Origin: a virus
Length of the DNA stretch: 39,004 nucleotides
Direction: 5' to 3' (one strand)
Virus record (IMG/VR): IMGVR_UViG_3300036791_000971
Coordinates: 1 to 39,004 of that record
Positions 16,416-23,771 of the stretch are shown here, piece after piece; positions within the stretch are counted from its first letter, which is position 1; every line of letters begins with the position of its first letter. The position numbers and the translations under genes were made by a program. The notes below the pieces were generated by a model. That model was not told the origin of the DNA, made no database searches, and worked only from the letters and a program-made list of their open reading frames with translations.

Positions 16416-16695
16416 GGCGCCCGCTCAAGAATCGTTGCAGCTCCCGCCAGTTCATGCGCGGCCGGCGCTGCTTCTGTTGCCAGGGTCGCTCGACGTTGAG
16501 CTGATCGGGTATCTGCTTCGCCCCGGCGAGAGCGAGCAGGGCACGGTACGAGGCGAAGCTGATCTCGACCAGGCTTGCCAACATCTCGGGCGTGTCCCAG
16601 CCGAGCCGACGCCGCTCCTGCACTTCGGTCAGCAGCGCGTCGAAATAGTCCCGCCCGCCGCCGAGTAGTTCAGCCGGGGCGAGGCCCGTAGCCAT
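16408..16695 (-). CDS. Tail assembly chaperone, second frame (GT-like)
   Basis: A 95-aa helical protein (ELLGGGRDYFDALLTEVQER) in the position of the T frame of lambda-type G/GT chaperones. The frame is open upstream to 16803, in the -1 phase relative to the first chaperone, so a fusion by -1 frameshifting is possible. I find no canonical XXXYYYZ slippery heptamer in the overlap. An ATG at 16695 lies 2 bases after the upstream stop, so independent re-initiation is the alternative. Start and mode of expression are therefore uncertain. It ends in basic residues (FLSGRRG). Confidence 0.65.
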   Translation of the reverse strand: MATGLAPAELLGGGRDYFDALLTEVQERRRLGWDTPEMLASLVEISFASYRALLALAGAKQIPDQLNVERPWQQKQRRPRMNWRELQRFLSGRRG

Positions 16696-16697
16696 TG

Positions 16698-16991
16698 TCA
16701 GGTCGGCGAGGAGGTGACCGGCTCCGCTCCGTTCGGCGCCACCTGCGTAGGGTCCTCTGCCTCCAACTCCCCGAGGTCGCTGGCGACGAACTGCTTGAGC
16801 CACGCCATCATCTCGTCCCGGTCAACGGGCGGGCGGTCGTGAATGTCGTAGAACGCCATCCACCCGCTGTCCTTGGCGGTATCGGGTGTGCGGTGGAACT
16901 CTTCCTCGAACATGACCGCCAGGTACGGCGAACCGACGTGTGCAGTCTCGGTTGTGCCGTCCCGGCGCGTGAGCACCAGGACTTGTGCCAT
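16698..16991 (-). CDS. Tail assembly chaperone, first frame (G-like)
   Basis: A 97-aa acidic protein (YLAVMFEEEFHRTPDTAKDS, WLKQFVASDLGELEAEDP) between the major tail and tape measure genes, the standard place for the G chaperone that keeps the tape measure soluble. It overlaps the major tail stop by one base (TGATG). See the next gene downstream for the question of a frameshifted GT product. Confidence 0.7.
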   Translation of the reverse strand: MAQVLVLTRRDGTTETAHVGSPYLAVMFEEEFHRTPDTAKDSGWMAFYDIHDRPPVDRDEMMAWLKQFVASDLGELEAEDPTQVAPNGAEPVTSSPT

Positions 16992-17572
16992 CAGGCGGCT
17001 TCGGTACTAAAGCCTTGCGCGCCATTGCCTGCTGGCGCCCAGCTCAGCGGGAACACGAACTTGAACGCCGGGCCGCTCGACGCAGCCTGGACCGAGAACG
17101 TGAGCGGCATTTCGGCAACGCCGGACTTCTTCCACGGGATAACGACGTTGTCGGAGAGCAGCACCCGGGGTGCCCAAAACTGCCACGTGTCTCCGCCGTC
17201 CGTGGCGTCGATGAACAGAGCCCGCACGTCGAGCACGGACGCGTCAGCCGGGGTGTAGTCGCCGGTCAACTCGTCGTAGGTGCCGCCGCCGAGGGCGAGC
17301 AGCAGGTTCTCGACGTTGGACTGCATCAGCGTGAACTTCACCGACTTCGGCGCTTCGGTCGTAATCATCCGGAGCGTGTCGAAACTCTGCCAACCTTTCA
17401 ACTCGTCGGTGGTTTTGCCGAACGTGAACTCGACGGCATCCTCGGTGGCGTACCCGTGGTCAGTCCACGGATCGGCCAGAGTGCCGCCCGTCGGCATCAC
17501 CGTGTCCTCGGGCGCCGTGGCGATGTGACCTGTCCCGGCTACGTACAACTCAGAGGCATCCATTCCTGCCAT
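16991..17572 (-). CDS. Major tail (tube) protein
   Basis: A 193-aa beta-rich protein (LYVAGTGHIATAPEDTVMPT, DHGYATEDAVEFTFGKT, then VKFTLMQSNVENLLLALGGG) matching phage tail tube subunits that stack into the hexameric tail. It has a good ribosome site (GGAAAGGAAGTCAG before ATG 17572) and is preceded by a hairpin. Both features fit strong separate expression of an abundant virion protein. Position after the tail terminator gene is standard. Confidence 0.85.
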   Translation of the reverse strand: MAGMDASELYVAGTGHIATAPEDTVMPTGGTLADPWTDHGYATEDAVEFTFGKTTDELKGWQSFDTLRMITTEAPKSVKFTLMQSNVENLLLALGGGTYDELTGDYTPADASVLDVRALFIDATDGGDTWQFWAPRVLLSDNVVIPWKKSGVAEMPLTFSVQAASSGPAFKFVFPLSWAPAGNGAQGFSTEAA

Positions 17573-17586
17573 CTGACTTCCTTTCC

Positions 17587-17605
17587 GACCGGGGACGACC
17601 CGGTC
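17587..17605 (-). terminator. Hairpin upstream of the major tail gene
   Basis: GACCGGG (17587-17593) pairs with CCCGGTC (17599-17605) around a 5-base loop in the 51-bp gap between the tail terminator stop and the major tail start. No U-run follows. It may attenuate read-through or protect a processed major-tail mRNA end. Confidence 0.45.
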
Positions 17606-17623
17606 CCTTGACCCGGGCGGCGA

Positions 17624-18085
17624 CTACCGCTCGGACACTCCATCTTCGATCAGATCAGTGGCGGCTTTCAATGGGTGAATCACTGCCGTCATGGTGAAGC
17701 GATAGCGCGGCCGGTTCGGGGAGAACGCCGGGTCCGCCGAGTTGACGAGCGCCGAGACGAGCGTCGACACGATGGTGCCGTCAGTCCATACGCCGCATAT
17801 CTGCTGCGCGCAGGCGGCCCGGAGCTGCTCCCCGAGACGGCGTGCCTCGGAGCGCCCATCGGCCCACACGTCGACCTGGAGGCTCGGACTGTCGAGCCAG
17901 TACGGGCTGCCGCTGAACATGGGATCGCCGCCGTAGCGGAACACCCGGGCCAGCGGGAACACCCGGTTCTTCGGCACCACCGAATAGATGCGGCCTCCCA
18001 GGTCAGACAGTTCAGGCAAGCCGGTCAGCACGCCGATGATGAGCGCCTCGGCATCAGGCAGCACGACAGGCGGGGCGACGATCAC
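17624..18085 (-). CDS. Tail terminator protein
   Basis: A 153-aa protein with VVLPDAEALIIGVLTGLPEL, then FRYGGD, SLQVDVWADGRSEARRLGEQ and a strand near the C-terminus (RYRFTMTAVIHP). This is the pattern of lambda gpU/gp17-like tail terminators, which cap the tail tube and join it to the head. GTG start at 18085 overlaps the neck gene stop (GTGA). Gene order (connector, stopper, neck, terminator, tube) supports it. Confidence 0.75.
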   Translation of the reverse strand: MIVAPPVVLPDAEALIIGVLTGLPELSDLGGRIYSVVPKNRVFPLARVFRYGGDPMFSGSPYWLDSPSLQVDVWADGRSEARRLGEQLRAACAQQICGVWTDGTIVSTLVSALVNSADPAFSPNRPRYRFTMTAVIHPLKAATDLIEDGVSER

Positions 18086-18414
18086 CCGCCCGGCCCAATC
18101 TCTTCGTAGCGACTGACGTGGCCCCTTACAGCTTCGCCCAGCGTGTGATACGGCGGGGTGTTCATCGCCCCATACTCGACGAAGTGCCAGAACGAGCTGG
18201 TCGAGCCAAGCGCCGCCCCCGGCTGTCCGTCGTCGGTGTCCTTGGCAACGGCGGTCAGGCTGTCCTGATAGCGCCCGGTGTAGACCGGCGCCGACGCGTA
18301 GGCATCGTTCAGAGCCTCCTGGGCCACCCGCTCCATCAGCGAGCGGCACTCGGGCGTGTCGGTCACCTTTACGGCAGCGTCGGGGAAAATGACGATCTCA
18401 GTTACCTGCGCCAT
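18082..18414 (-). CDS. HK97 gp10-like neck/tail-completion protein
   Basis: A 110-aa protein with the family pattern: an N-terminal strand, then the helix ERVAQEALNDAYASAPVYTG-RYQDSL, a loop (DTDDGQPGAALGSTSSFWHF) and VEYGAMNTPPYHTLGEAV. HK97 gp10-like proteins sit at the head-tail junction. It overlaps the stopper by one base (TAATG) and the terminator by 4. Confidence 0.8.
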   Translation of the reverse strand: MAQVTEIVIFPDAAVKVTDTPECRSLMERVAQEALNDAYASAPVYTGRYQDSLTAVAKDTDDGQPGAALGSTSSFWHFVEYGAMNTPPYHTLGEAVRGHVSRYEEIGPGG

Positions 18415-18746
18415 TACTCGGCCCTTTCCAACGTGGCCTCGATGTGATCGCTGCCGCCTCGCGTGCCCCCGGCAAGCCAGGCGTCGCCGCGGAACTGATA
18501 CGTGATGCCGCCGACGATGAGCTCGTCCGGCGACTTGGGCGGCGCGATACCCGGCGGGAGGAACGCCAGCCAGTTCGTGACCGAGAGCTGCCCCGATTCG
18601 CTGATCTCCTGGCGACCCCGCATCTGGACGGCGCACATCACGTCGACCTCGACCCAGCCGTCGCCGGGATCGGGCGAGGTCTCGGGGCCCGGCTGCCAGT
18701 AGCGGATCGTCCCCGGCGTGCGCAGCAGAGTGGCAGCGTTCGTCAC
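18414..18746 (-). CDS. Head-tail stopper protein
   Basis: A 110-aa beta-barrel-like protein (TIRYWQPGPETSPDPGDGWV, RGRQEISESGQLSVTNWLAF, DELIVGGITYQFRGDAW). This is characteristic of SPP1 gp16/HK97-type stoppers that close the portal channel after packaging. It starts with GTG at 18746, giving a GTGA overlap with the adaptor gene; longer in-frame extensions lack protein character. Confidence 0.75.
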   Translation of the reverse strand: MTNAATLLRTPGTIRYWQPGPETSPDPGDGWVEVDVMCAVQMRGRQEISESGQLSVTNWLAFLPPGIAPPKSPDELIVGGITYQFRGDAWLAGGTRGGSDHIEATLERAE

Positions 18747-19192
18747 GCCCCGATCTCCCACATGACCGGGTACTCGAGCAGGCCGCCGAGACCCTCGGCG
18801 GGATGCGGCACATGCAGCTTGATCGACGCCATCGAGGGCGGGCGCCACGGCTTGAGGATGATCTGCCAGCCGCCAGGCAACAGGCCCGACGCCAGCGTCC
18901 AGTCCGTCGTGTATTGGGTGATCGCCAGGCCGACGCGCTCCATGCTGACCGCGCCGGCGCCTCCCTCCGGATCGTTCATCAGGCGCGACGTGACCTGGCA
19001 CGTGACGAGGACGGCGGGCTCGGGGACGGGCACGGTGTCCATCTCACCCGCCAGCCACGGGTACAGCCCCGGTGCCACTGTGGTGACGACCGTGCTGCCG
19101 ACGATGAGCAGGTAGTCGAGCCGGGGTTCCTCATCGGGGCTGACCGGGCTGATTAACAGCTCATAGTCGGCCTTGGTCGCGAGCGGCTCCAT
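18743..19192 (-). CDS. Head-tail connector (adaptor) protein
   Basis: A 149-aa protein. The N-terminal helix and loop (MEPLATKADYELLI, DYLLIVGSTVVTTVAPGLYP) and the later SRLMNDPEGGAGAVSMERVG match actinophage head-to-tail adaptors of the gp6/gp15 type, which bind under the portal. ATG 19192 overlaps the stop of the two-TM protein by one codon position (TGATG). Confidence 0.7.
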   Translation of the reverse strand: MEPLATKADYELLISPVSPDEEPRLDYLLIVGSTVVTTVAPGLYPWLAGEMDTVPVPEPAVLVTCQVTSRLMNDPEGGAGAVSMERVGLAITQYTTDWTLASGLLPGGWQIILKPWRPPSMASIKLHVPHPAEGLGGLLEYPVMWEIGA

Positions 19193-19404
19193 CAGACCAG
19201 GAATATCACCGCCACCGCGAGCACGCACAGTCCGGCAGCGACGACCACCGGATGACCGGGCAGGTCCTCGGGAACAAGGAACTTCACCAGTCGAGCAACG
19301 GGCGTCAGCACCTGGGACAGCACGGCCACGGCGAACAGCGCCGCCGCCACGATGGCGAGGATTTGGACCGTGTTCGGGCTGTAATCGGCGATGACGGCGA
19401 TCAC
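19192..19404 (-). CDS. Two-TM membrane protein inside the head module
   Basis: A 70-aa protein with hydrophobic helices at about residues 13-34 and 51-70 and little else. It lies between the PKD-like capsid accessory and the head-tail adaptor, fused into the operon by GTGA and TGATG overlaps. A membrane protein is unexpected there. It could be a second holin, a superinfection-exclusion protein or a membrane factor for assembly. The sequence does not decide. Confidence 0.6.
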   Translation of the reverse strand: MIAVIADYSPNTVQILAIVAAALFAVAVLSQVLTPVARLVKFLVPEDLPGHPVVVAAGLCVLAVAVIFLV

Positions 19405-19670
19405 GGCGGTGGCGGTGGCGGGATTGCACCGGGCACCGTCACGTCCTCGACTATGCGCTGCCCGGTGGCACCGACGTGTCCGATGACGTGGTACACGCCG
19501 TCGCCCGAGTAACTGTGATCGAGGCCGGACGGGTCCGAGTCGTGGTCCCGGCAGTCACCGAAGCGCCAGGTGATGTTGCTCGGCGCTCCGGTGACCGTGA
19601 ACCGGATAGTCCTGCCACTCGGGTCAGTCGGGTTAACCCCGACCTCGAGTGTGGCGACCGGGACGGGCAT
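19401..19670 (-). CDS. Ig/PKD-like capsid accessory (decoration-like) protein
   Basis: An 89-aa protein: VATLEVGVNPTDPSGRTIRF, then TWRFGDC, GLDHSYSGDGVYHVIGHVGA, a PKD-like Ig fold with W-x-FGD and Y...G.Y.V signatures, then a poly-proline tail. PKD/Ig domains often decorate capsids or tails and bind carbohydrate. Directly downstream of the major capsid gene (TAATG overlap), it is a candidate head decoration protein. Confidence 0.6.
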   Translation of the reverse strand: MPVPVATLEVGVNPTDPSGRTIRFTVTGAPSNITWRFGDCRDHDSDPSGLDHSYSGDGVYHVIGHVGATGQRIVEDVTVPGAIPPPPPP

Positions 19671-20629
19671 TAGGCCCCGTCGCCGTTGCCGTTGCCGCTG
19701 GCGGGTGCAGTGGCGGTGCCGGTGATGAGCCCGGGCGGAATGTGCGCCCACGGCAGCGCGCCGCTCGGCGCCTTTTCCGTGACCGGCTTACCGATCACGC
19801 AACCCAGCCGCATGTGGATACGCATGATGCGCTTGTCCTCTTGGAACGCCGAAACGAGCACCTGCCCGCTGGCATCTGCCAGCACGGCCTCGTCGGAGTA
19901 GTCCACCGTCACGTCCTGGCGGATGCCGATGCGCAGGCAACTCCAGTCGCCCGTGAAGCTGATGGCCTGGGTGGTGTCGAACGCAGCGCCCCGGCTCCAC
20001 GAGATCGGGTAGCCGTAGACGCTCGCGGTCGGAGCGGCACCGGCAATCTCGGGCACGTAAAGCGGCTCGCCCGTTGAGGTCCGGGCACCGCGTAGCATCG
20101 AGCGCACAGTCACGTCGGCGGCATGCCCCGTCGGGTCCAGCCCCGTCGCTTCGACGGTGCCGAGGGCGGCGTTGTAGAGCCCGGCGATGTCGTTCTCGGG
20201 CGCGGCCGGCAGGGCTACCGCAGCGCTGTTGGCGAACACGCCTCCAGCCGGGAAACTCGCCGGGGCACCGACGCCGAAGAACACGGCCTCGTCAATCGCC
20301 TTGGACACGGCCTCGACCATGCGGGGCTGGATCGACGACCACAACGGGAACCCGGCGTCGTCGACATACGCCATCGGCACGTCGATTGTGGCGGCTAGCT
20401 CCTCCGCCTTGAGGACGACCGAGGTCCATGCCATCTGCGTCGTGGGCTTGCGCTCACCGACGCCGATCCATCCGGCAGTCGGCATCGAGCCAAGAACCGG
20501 GATGGCTTGACTCGCGACCGGCATGGGCTGGGTCGAAGCCAGCGTCAGGGCGGCGGACTCGTTGATGACGCCCTCGATGACGGCGGCTTGCACTTCCTGG
20601 GGGATCAGATTTTGGTCGAGCGTTACCAC
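19670..20629 (-). CDS. Major capsid protein, HK97 fold
   Basis: A 319-aa protein with HK97-fold signatures: an N-terminal helix (IPQEVQAAVIEGVINESAA), an E-loop region (GWIGVGERKPTTQMAWTSVV), spine-like helix (MVEAVSKAIDEAVFFGVG), and a P-domain strand ending (VSAFQEDKRIMRIHMRLGCV). It follows a scaffold gene, while no maturation protease is visible. It starts GTG at 20629 with an AGGAGG ribosome site. The Gly-Asn-rich tail (ASGNGNGDGA) is probably exposed or disordered. Confidence 0.88.
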   Translation of the reverse strand: MVTLDQNLIPQEVQAAVIEGVINESAALTLASTQPMPVASQAIPVLGSMPTAGWIGVGERKPTTQMAWTSVVLKAEELAATIDVPMAYVDDAGFPLWSSIQPRMVEAVSKAIDEAVFFGVGAPASFPAGGVFANSAAVALPAAPENDIAGLYNAALGTVEATGLDPTGHAADVTVRSMLRGARTSTGEPLYVPEIAGAAPTASVYGYPISWSRGAAFDTTQAISFTGDWSCLRIGIRQDVTVDYSDEAVLADASGQVLVSAFQEDKRIMRIHMRLGCVIGKPVTEKAPSGALPWAHIPPGLITGTATAPASGNGNGDGA

Positions 20630-20645
20630 TCGCGCCTCCTATGGG

Positions 20646-21233
20646 TCACCGCCGAAACAAGGTGTCCATCGTTTGATCGGGCGTTGACGCCGTGCCAGGC
20701 CGGAGAGAGTGTGCGCCTTGGTCAGCCGAACCGACGCCTGGCGTGCCGTTCTTGAGGTAGGGCTTCTCCTCAAGCAGCTTGCCGACGAGAGCCGGTACGT
20801 CGCCCACGACCTGCCCCGCCGCATCAACCTCGATGGCGTTAGTGAGCAGGGCGACCACCACATCGGGGTCCAATGCTCCTGCTCGCGCCGCTGCGCTGGT
20901 GATGGCGGCACGGACGAGGAGCTCGTTCCGCTGGGTAACGGCCTGGGCGGCTTGGCTCTCGGCATCCTTGGCTTGCGCTTGCGCACGCTCCAACTCGGTC
21001 TGACCCGCCGCCTCGAGTTCGGCCAGCTTCGACTTGATGGCGTCATAGTCGCCAAACTTCGTCGAGGCACGCCGCTTCTCTTCGGCGATGAACGTGTCGA
21101 CCTGTTCCTGCGTGTACGTCTTGTCGGCGCCGGAACCTTGGCCCCCCGGCTCGGGACTTCCGCCGGAACCTTTGTCCCCCGGCTCGGGACTTCCGCCAGA
21201 TTGCCCGCTGGCTCCGGGTCCTGCGTCTGTCAT
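20646..21233 (-). CDS. Capsid scaffolding protein
   Basis: A 195-aa, highly charged helical protein (YTQEQVDTFIAEEKRRASTK, ELERAQAQAKDAESQAAQAV) ahead of the capsid gene, as for GP20-like phage scaffolds that template the procapsid. Residues 12-34 contain two near-identical GGSPEPG.(K/Q)GSG units, seen as a 28-30 bp DNA duplication at about 21135-21195. The start has GAGGAG upstream and an ATGA overlap with the preceding gene. Confidence 0.8.
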   Translation of the reverse strand: MTDAGPGASGQSGGSPEPGDKGSGGSPEPGGQGSGADKTYTQEQVDTFIAEEKRRASTKFGDYDAIKSKLAELEAAGQTELERAQAQAKDAESQAAQAVTQRNELLVRAAITSAAARAGALDPDVVVALLTNAIEVDAAGQVVGDVPALVGKLLEEKPYLKNGTPGVGSADQGAHSLRPGTASTPDQTMDTLFRR

Positions 21234-21415
21234 GTTTCTCCTCTCGTTGCCACGTTGTCAATCAGGTCCAAGAGTGCCGCTGCCAGAACGTCGGACAGGA
21301 ACCGCTCCATGCTGACCTCCCGCAGAGCCGCCATCGCCTCGATCTGCACGAGATAGAGCGCCGGGATATCGACCTCCCAGCGGAACGTGGGCGCCTCACC
21401 GGGTTCACCCGTCAT
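21230..21415 (-). CDS. Small hypothetical protein before scaffold
   Basis: A 61-aa protein (PTFRWEVDIPALYLVQIEAM, then SMERFLSDVLAAALLDLIDN), mostly helical. ATG 21415 overlaps the MuF-like stop (ATGA), and its end overlaps the scaffold start. No family is recognised. The position suggests a head-assembly accessory protein. Confidence 0.6.
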   Translation of the reverse strand: MTGEPGEAPTFRWEVDIPALYLVQIEAMAALREVSMERFLSDVLAAALLDLIDNVATRGET

Positions 21416-22026
21416 GCCTCCGCCGCCACTTCCTCGGCAGAGGCCACTTCGACCGTGCATTGGCAGTTCGGGTGAACCGGCATCAGGTCCTCGGTGTAGT
21501 AGAGCCGGTCAGCGATCTCGTTGCAGAAATCGCAGCTCGACCCGGGATTCGGCACCCGCCAATATCCCTGCACGATGCCCCGGGCGTAGAGATCACTCAT
21601 GGCAAGCCGCTGACTCTGCGCCAGGTCGGTGATGGCCTGCGAGCTGACCTCGTCCTGCATCATCGAGACCAGCTCGTCCTGCGTCAGATCACCGTCGGCC
21701 AAGTGCTTCCATGCCGACTGCATCGGAATCTCCCAGGCTCCCACGATGCCATCGTCGGGGCGGGTGGCGTCGCCAACCACGGCGGACAGGTCAATCTCGG
21801 CGGGAGTGCCGACCTGACGCGTGACCATCGACGAGAGCATCTGCACCAGGACAGTCTGCGCCTGCGTGCTGGTGCCGCCCATGATCTCCGCGAAAGCCGC
21901 GTTCTCGCCAGCCGACCATTCACCAAGAGCGTTCCAGTTCTCGATGGCGAACGTCGACAGCCGCTCTTGGAGTTGAGAAGCCCGGAGCTGGTAGAGCCGG
22001 GCGAGCGACGAAGCGACTCTAGGCAC
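21412..22026 (-). CDS. MuF-like minor head protein
   Basis: A 204-aa protein with a long helical N-terminal part and a C-terminal zinc-site-like element SCDFCNEIADRLYYTEDLMP-VHPNCQCTV. The C-x2-C ... H-P-N-C-x-C pattern ends many phage MuF/SPP1 gp7-type head morphogenesis proteins. These bind the portal and are packaged in the procapsid. It starts with GTG at 22026, overlapping the portal stop by 8 bp. Confidence 0.8.
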   Translation of the reverse strand: MPRVASSLARLYQLRASQLQERLSTFAIENWNALGEWSAGENAAFAEIMGGTSTQAQTVLVQMLSSMVTRQVGTPAEIDLSAVVGDATRPDDGIVGAWEIPMQSAWKHLADGDLTQDELVSMMQDEVSSQAITDLAQSQRLAMSDLYARGIVQGYWRVPNPGSSCDFCNEIADRLYYTEDLMPVHPNCQCTVEVASAEEVAAEA

Positions 22027-23476
22027 CCGTTGGCGGCACGCCAGGCGGTGCCGGTGTGAGCTGCGGCGCCCCGAACAGCAGCGCCTCGTCGGCCCGCTGT
22101 TGGGTCATGCGAGCGATCTGCTGGGGACTGAACCCGGCCCGCTCCCACAACATCTCTGCCGGGACGCCGATCTGAGCGAGCTTCACGAGCGCGTCCGCCG
22201 TCTGAGCCTCCGAGTGCGACTCGGGGTCGGCCCAAATGGTCTCGCACGATGTGTCGTCGGCACGAGGATCGCCCATCATCCTCAGCGCCAGCCGCACCAT
22301 CGCTTCCCAGGACTCCCCGAAAAAGCGCTGCCGCCGCCGGACCTTGGCGACTAGGCCGGTCTCAGCGGCTTTGAGCGCTTCGCCGCTCGGCATGGGCCCA
22401 TGCGGCAGCAGGTAGTAGCTCGGCGTGCGGCTGATCGAGGCGAGCGCCTGAATGTCGGACTCGGCGGCACCGATGTAGTTCTGCAACGTGGCCTCGTCGA
22501 ACTCACCGAACTTGGCGTCGGGGTTCTCGGTCATCCAGAGGCGGTCGACGGCGGCGTTGAACGGTTCCTTGGGCTCGCCGGTCTCGGGGTCGCGGGGAAT
22601 CTCCATGCCGGTGACCCACTTCTGCCGGAACGCTGCGAACTGAGCCGCCAACATGCGGTTGAACACCGTCTCGTTGATCCGGTCCATTATGTCGGTCTGC
22701 CCGCCGCTCAGCTCGCTCCGCCCGCCGGTCAGCAAGCGCGGGTTGTTGGGGAACTGAATCACCGGCACCTGCCCGAACGGGTTGGGCAAAGGCCAGGGCT
22801 CACTCACGGGCTGGCGCGTGACCCAGCCGGACACGCCGCTCGGTGCCACGGCGGAACTGCCGCCCGTCGAGACGAACTTGTAGATGTTCCCGGGCGTGTA
22901 GAGCGTGGCGTGCCAGTAACCCCAGTCGTCCCGCCACCGCTTGAGCGCCATCGAAATGAGATAACGATTCGAGGCCGGCGCGTAACAGATGACCTCGCTC
23001 GGGTGCTCCGGCGTGATCCGCACATCGCCATCGTCGTTGGGCCAAACGATCGCGTACGCGTAACCCCACACCAACGATTCGATGTGGACCTCGTCGGAGT
23101 GGGCGTCGAACGCGTTGTCCTGCCACACGTTTTGCCACACGTCGAGATCACCTTGCTCGTTGCCGGTGAACCGGAAGCCGACCACTCGCAAGCGCTCGTT
23201 GACCGCGTCGACCACCAACTCGGCCCAGTTTGACCGGCTTTCTCGCAAGAGACGCCGGTAAGCAGCTCTCGCCGCCTGCGTCGTCGAGCCATGCGGTAGC
23301 GGGTGCTCGCCGCGGTAGTACGTGTCGAACATCTGCGTCTGCTGATAGCGCTGCGTCAGCACCGTACCGAGGAACTGCACCCACACGAACGGATCGGGCT
23401 GATCCGGCGCTGGCTGATAGACGGCAGTCCCGTCGACGTACTCCGCTGCTGCGGTTCCCGGGGCAACGAGCGTCAC
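22019..23476 (-). CDS. Portal protein, SPP1 gp6-like
   Basis: A 485-aa protein with the portal pattern: DPFVWVQFLGTVLTQRYQQT, YYRGEHPLP, NWAELVVDAVNERLRVVGFR, then the wing and stem region with IMDRINETVFNRMLAAQFAA and the C-terminal ISRTPSYYLLPHGPMPSGEA crown helix. It forms the dodecameric DNA gate at one capsid vertex. It begins GTG at 23476 with a GTGA overlap. Length is usual for this family. Confidence 0.88.
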   Translation of the reverse strand: MTLVAPGTAAAEYVDGTAVYQPAPDQPDPFVWVQFLGTVLTQRYQQTQMFDTYYRGEHPLPHGSTTQAARAAYRRLLRESRSNWAELVVDAVNERLRVVGFRFTGNEQGDLDVWQNVWQDNAFDAHSDEVHIESLVWGYAYAIVWPNDDGDVRITPEHPSEVICYAPASNRYLISMALKRWRDDWGYWHATLYTPGNIYKFVSTGGSSAVAPSGVSGWVTRQPVSEPWPLPNPFGQVPVIQFPNNPRLLTGGRSELSGGQTDIMDRINETVFNRMLAAQFAAFRQKWVTGMEIPRDPETGEPKEPFNAAVDRLWMTENPDAKFGEFDEATLQNYIGAAESDIQALASISRTPSYYLLPHGPMPSGEALKAAETGLVAKVRRRQRFFGESWEAMVRLALRMMGDPRADDTSCETIWADPESHSEAQTADALVKLAQIGVPAEMLWERAGFSPQQIARMTQQRADEALLFGAPQLTPAPPGVPPTGA

Positions 23477-23760
23477 CGGCGCCGTCCACGACTACGCCCG
23501 CCGCTGCGCTGCGATGCGGGAGTGCGGTCGAGCCTGCCGCCGCTACGGGTCGCCGTGACCCGGTTGATTCGCCCTGACGACCCGCTCGTCGAGGAGCGGG
23601 CTCCATAGGACCGGGCCGAGTTGAGGGTGCGCTGGCGCTGGGTCTCGGAGATTCCGGCAGCTCGGGCCTGAGCACGAGTCGGCGCTGGGTAGGCCCGACG
23701 GGACGGGTAGACGAACGCCGAATCGGGCAATCGGTTGCGTTGGGCGGTGGTGAGTGCCAT
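23473..23760 (-). CDS. Small basic protein between TerL and portal
   Basis: A 95-aa, Arg/Ser-rich protein (MALTTAQRNRLPDSAFVYPS-RRAYP, ending in GGRSRGRRR). A short LTTAQRn.LP.saF.yP.rR.YP motif is common in small actinophage head-region proteins and in protein tails cut during head maturation. The function is unclear, and the basic tail could bind DNA. It has an excellent ribosome site (AGGAGG, 7 bases from ATG) and overlaps the portal start. Confidence 0.65.
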   Translation of the reverse strand: MALTTAQRNRLPDSAFVYPSRRAYPAPTRAQARAAGISETQRQRTLNSARSYGARSSTSGSSGRINRVTATRSGGRLDRTPASQRSGGRSRGRRR

Positions 23761-23771
23761 GTCTCGACCTC

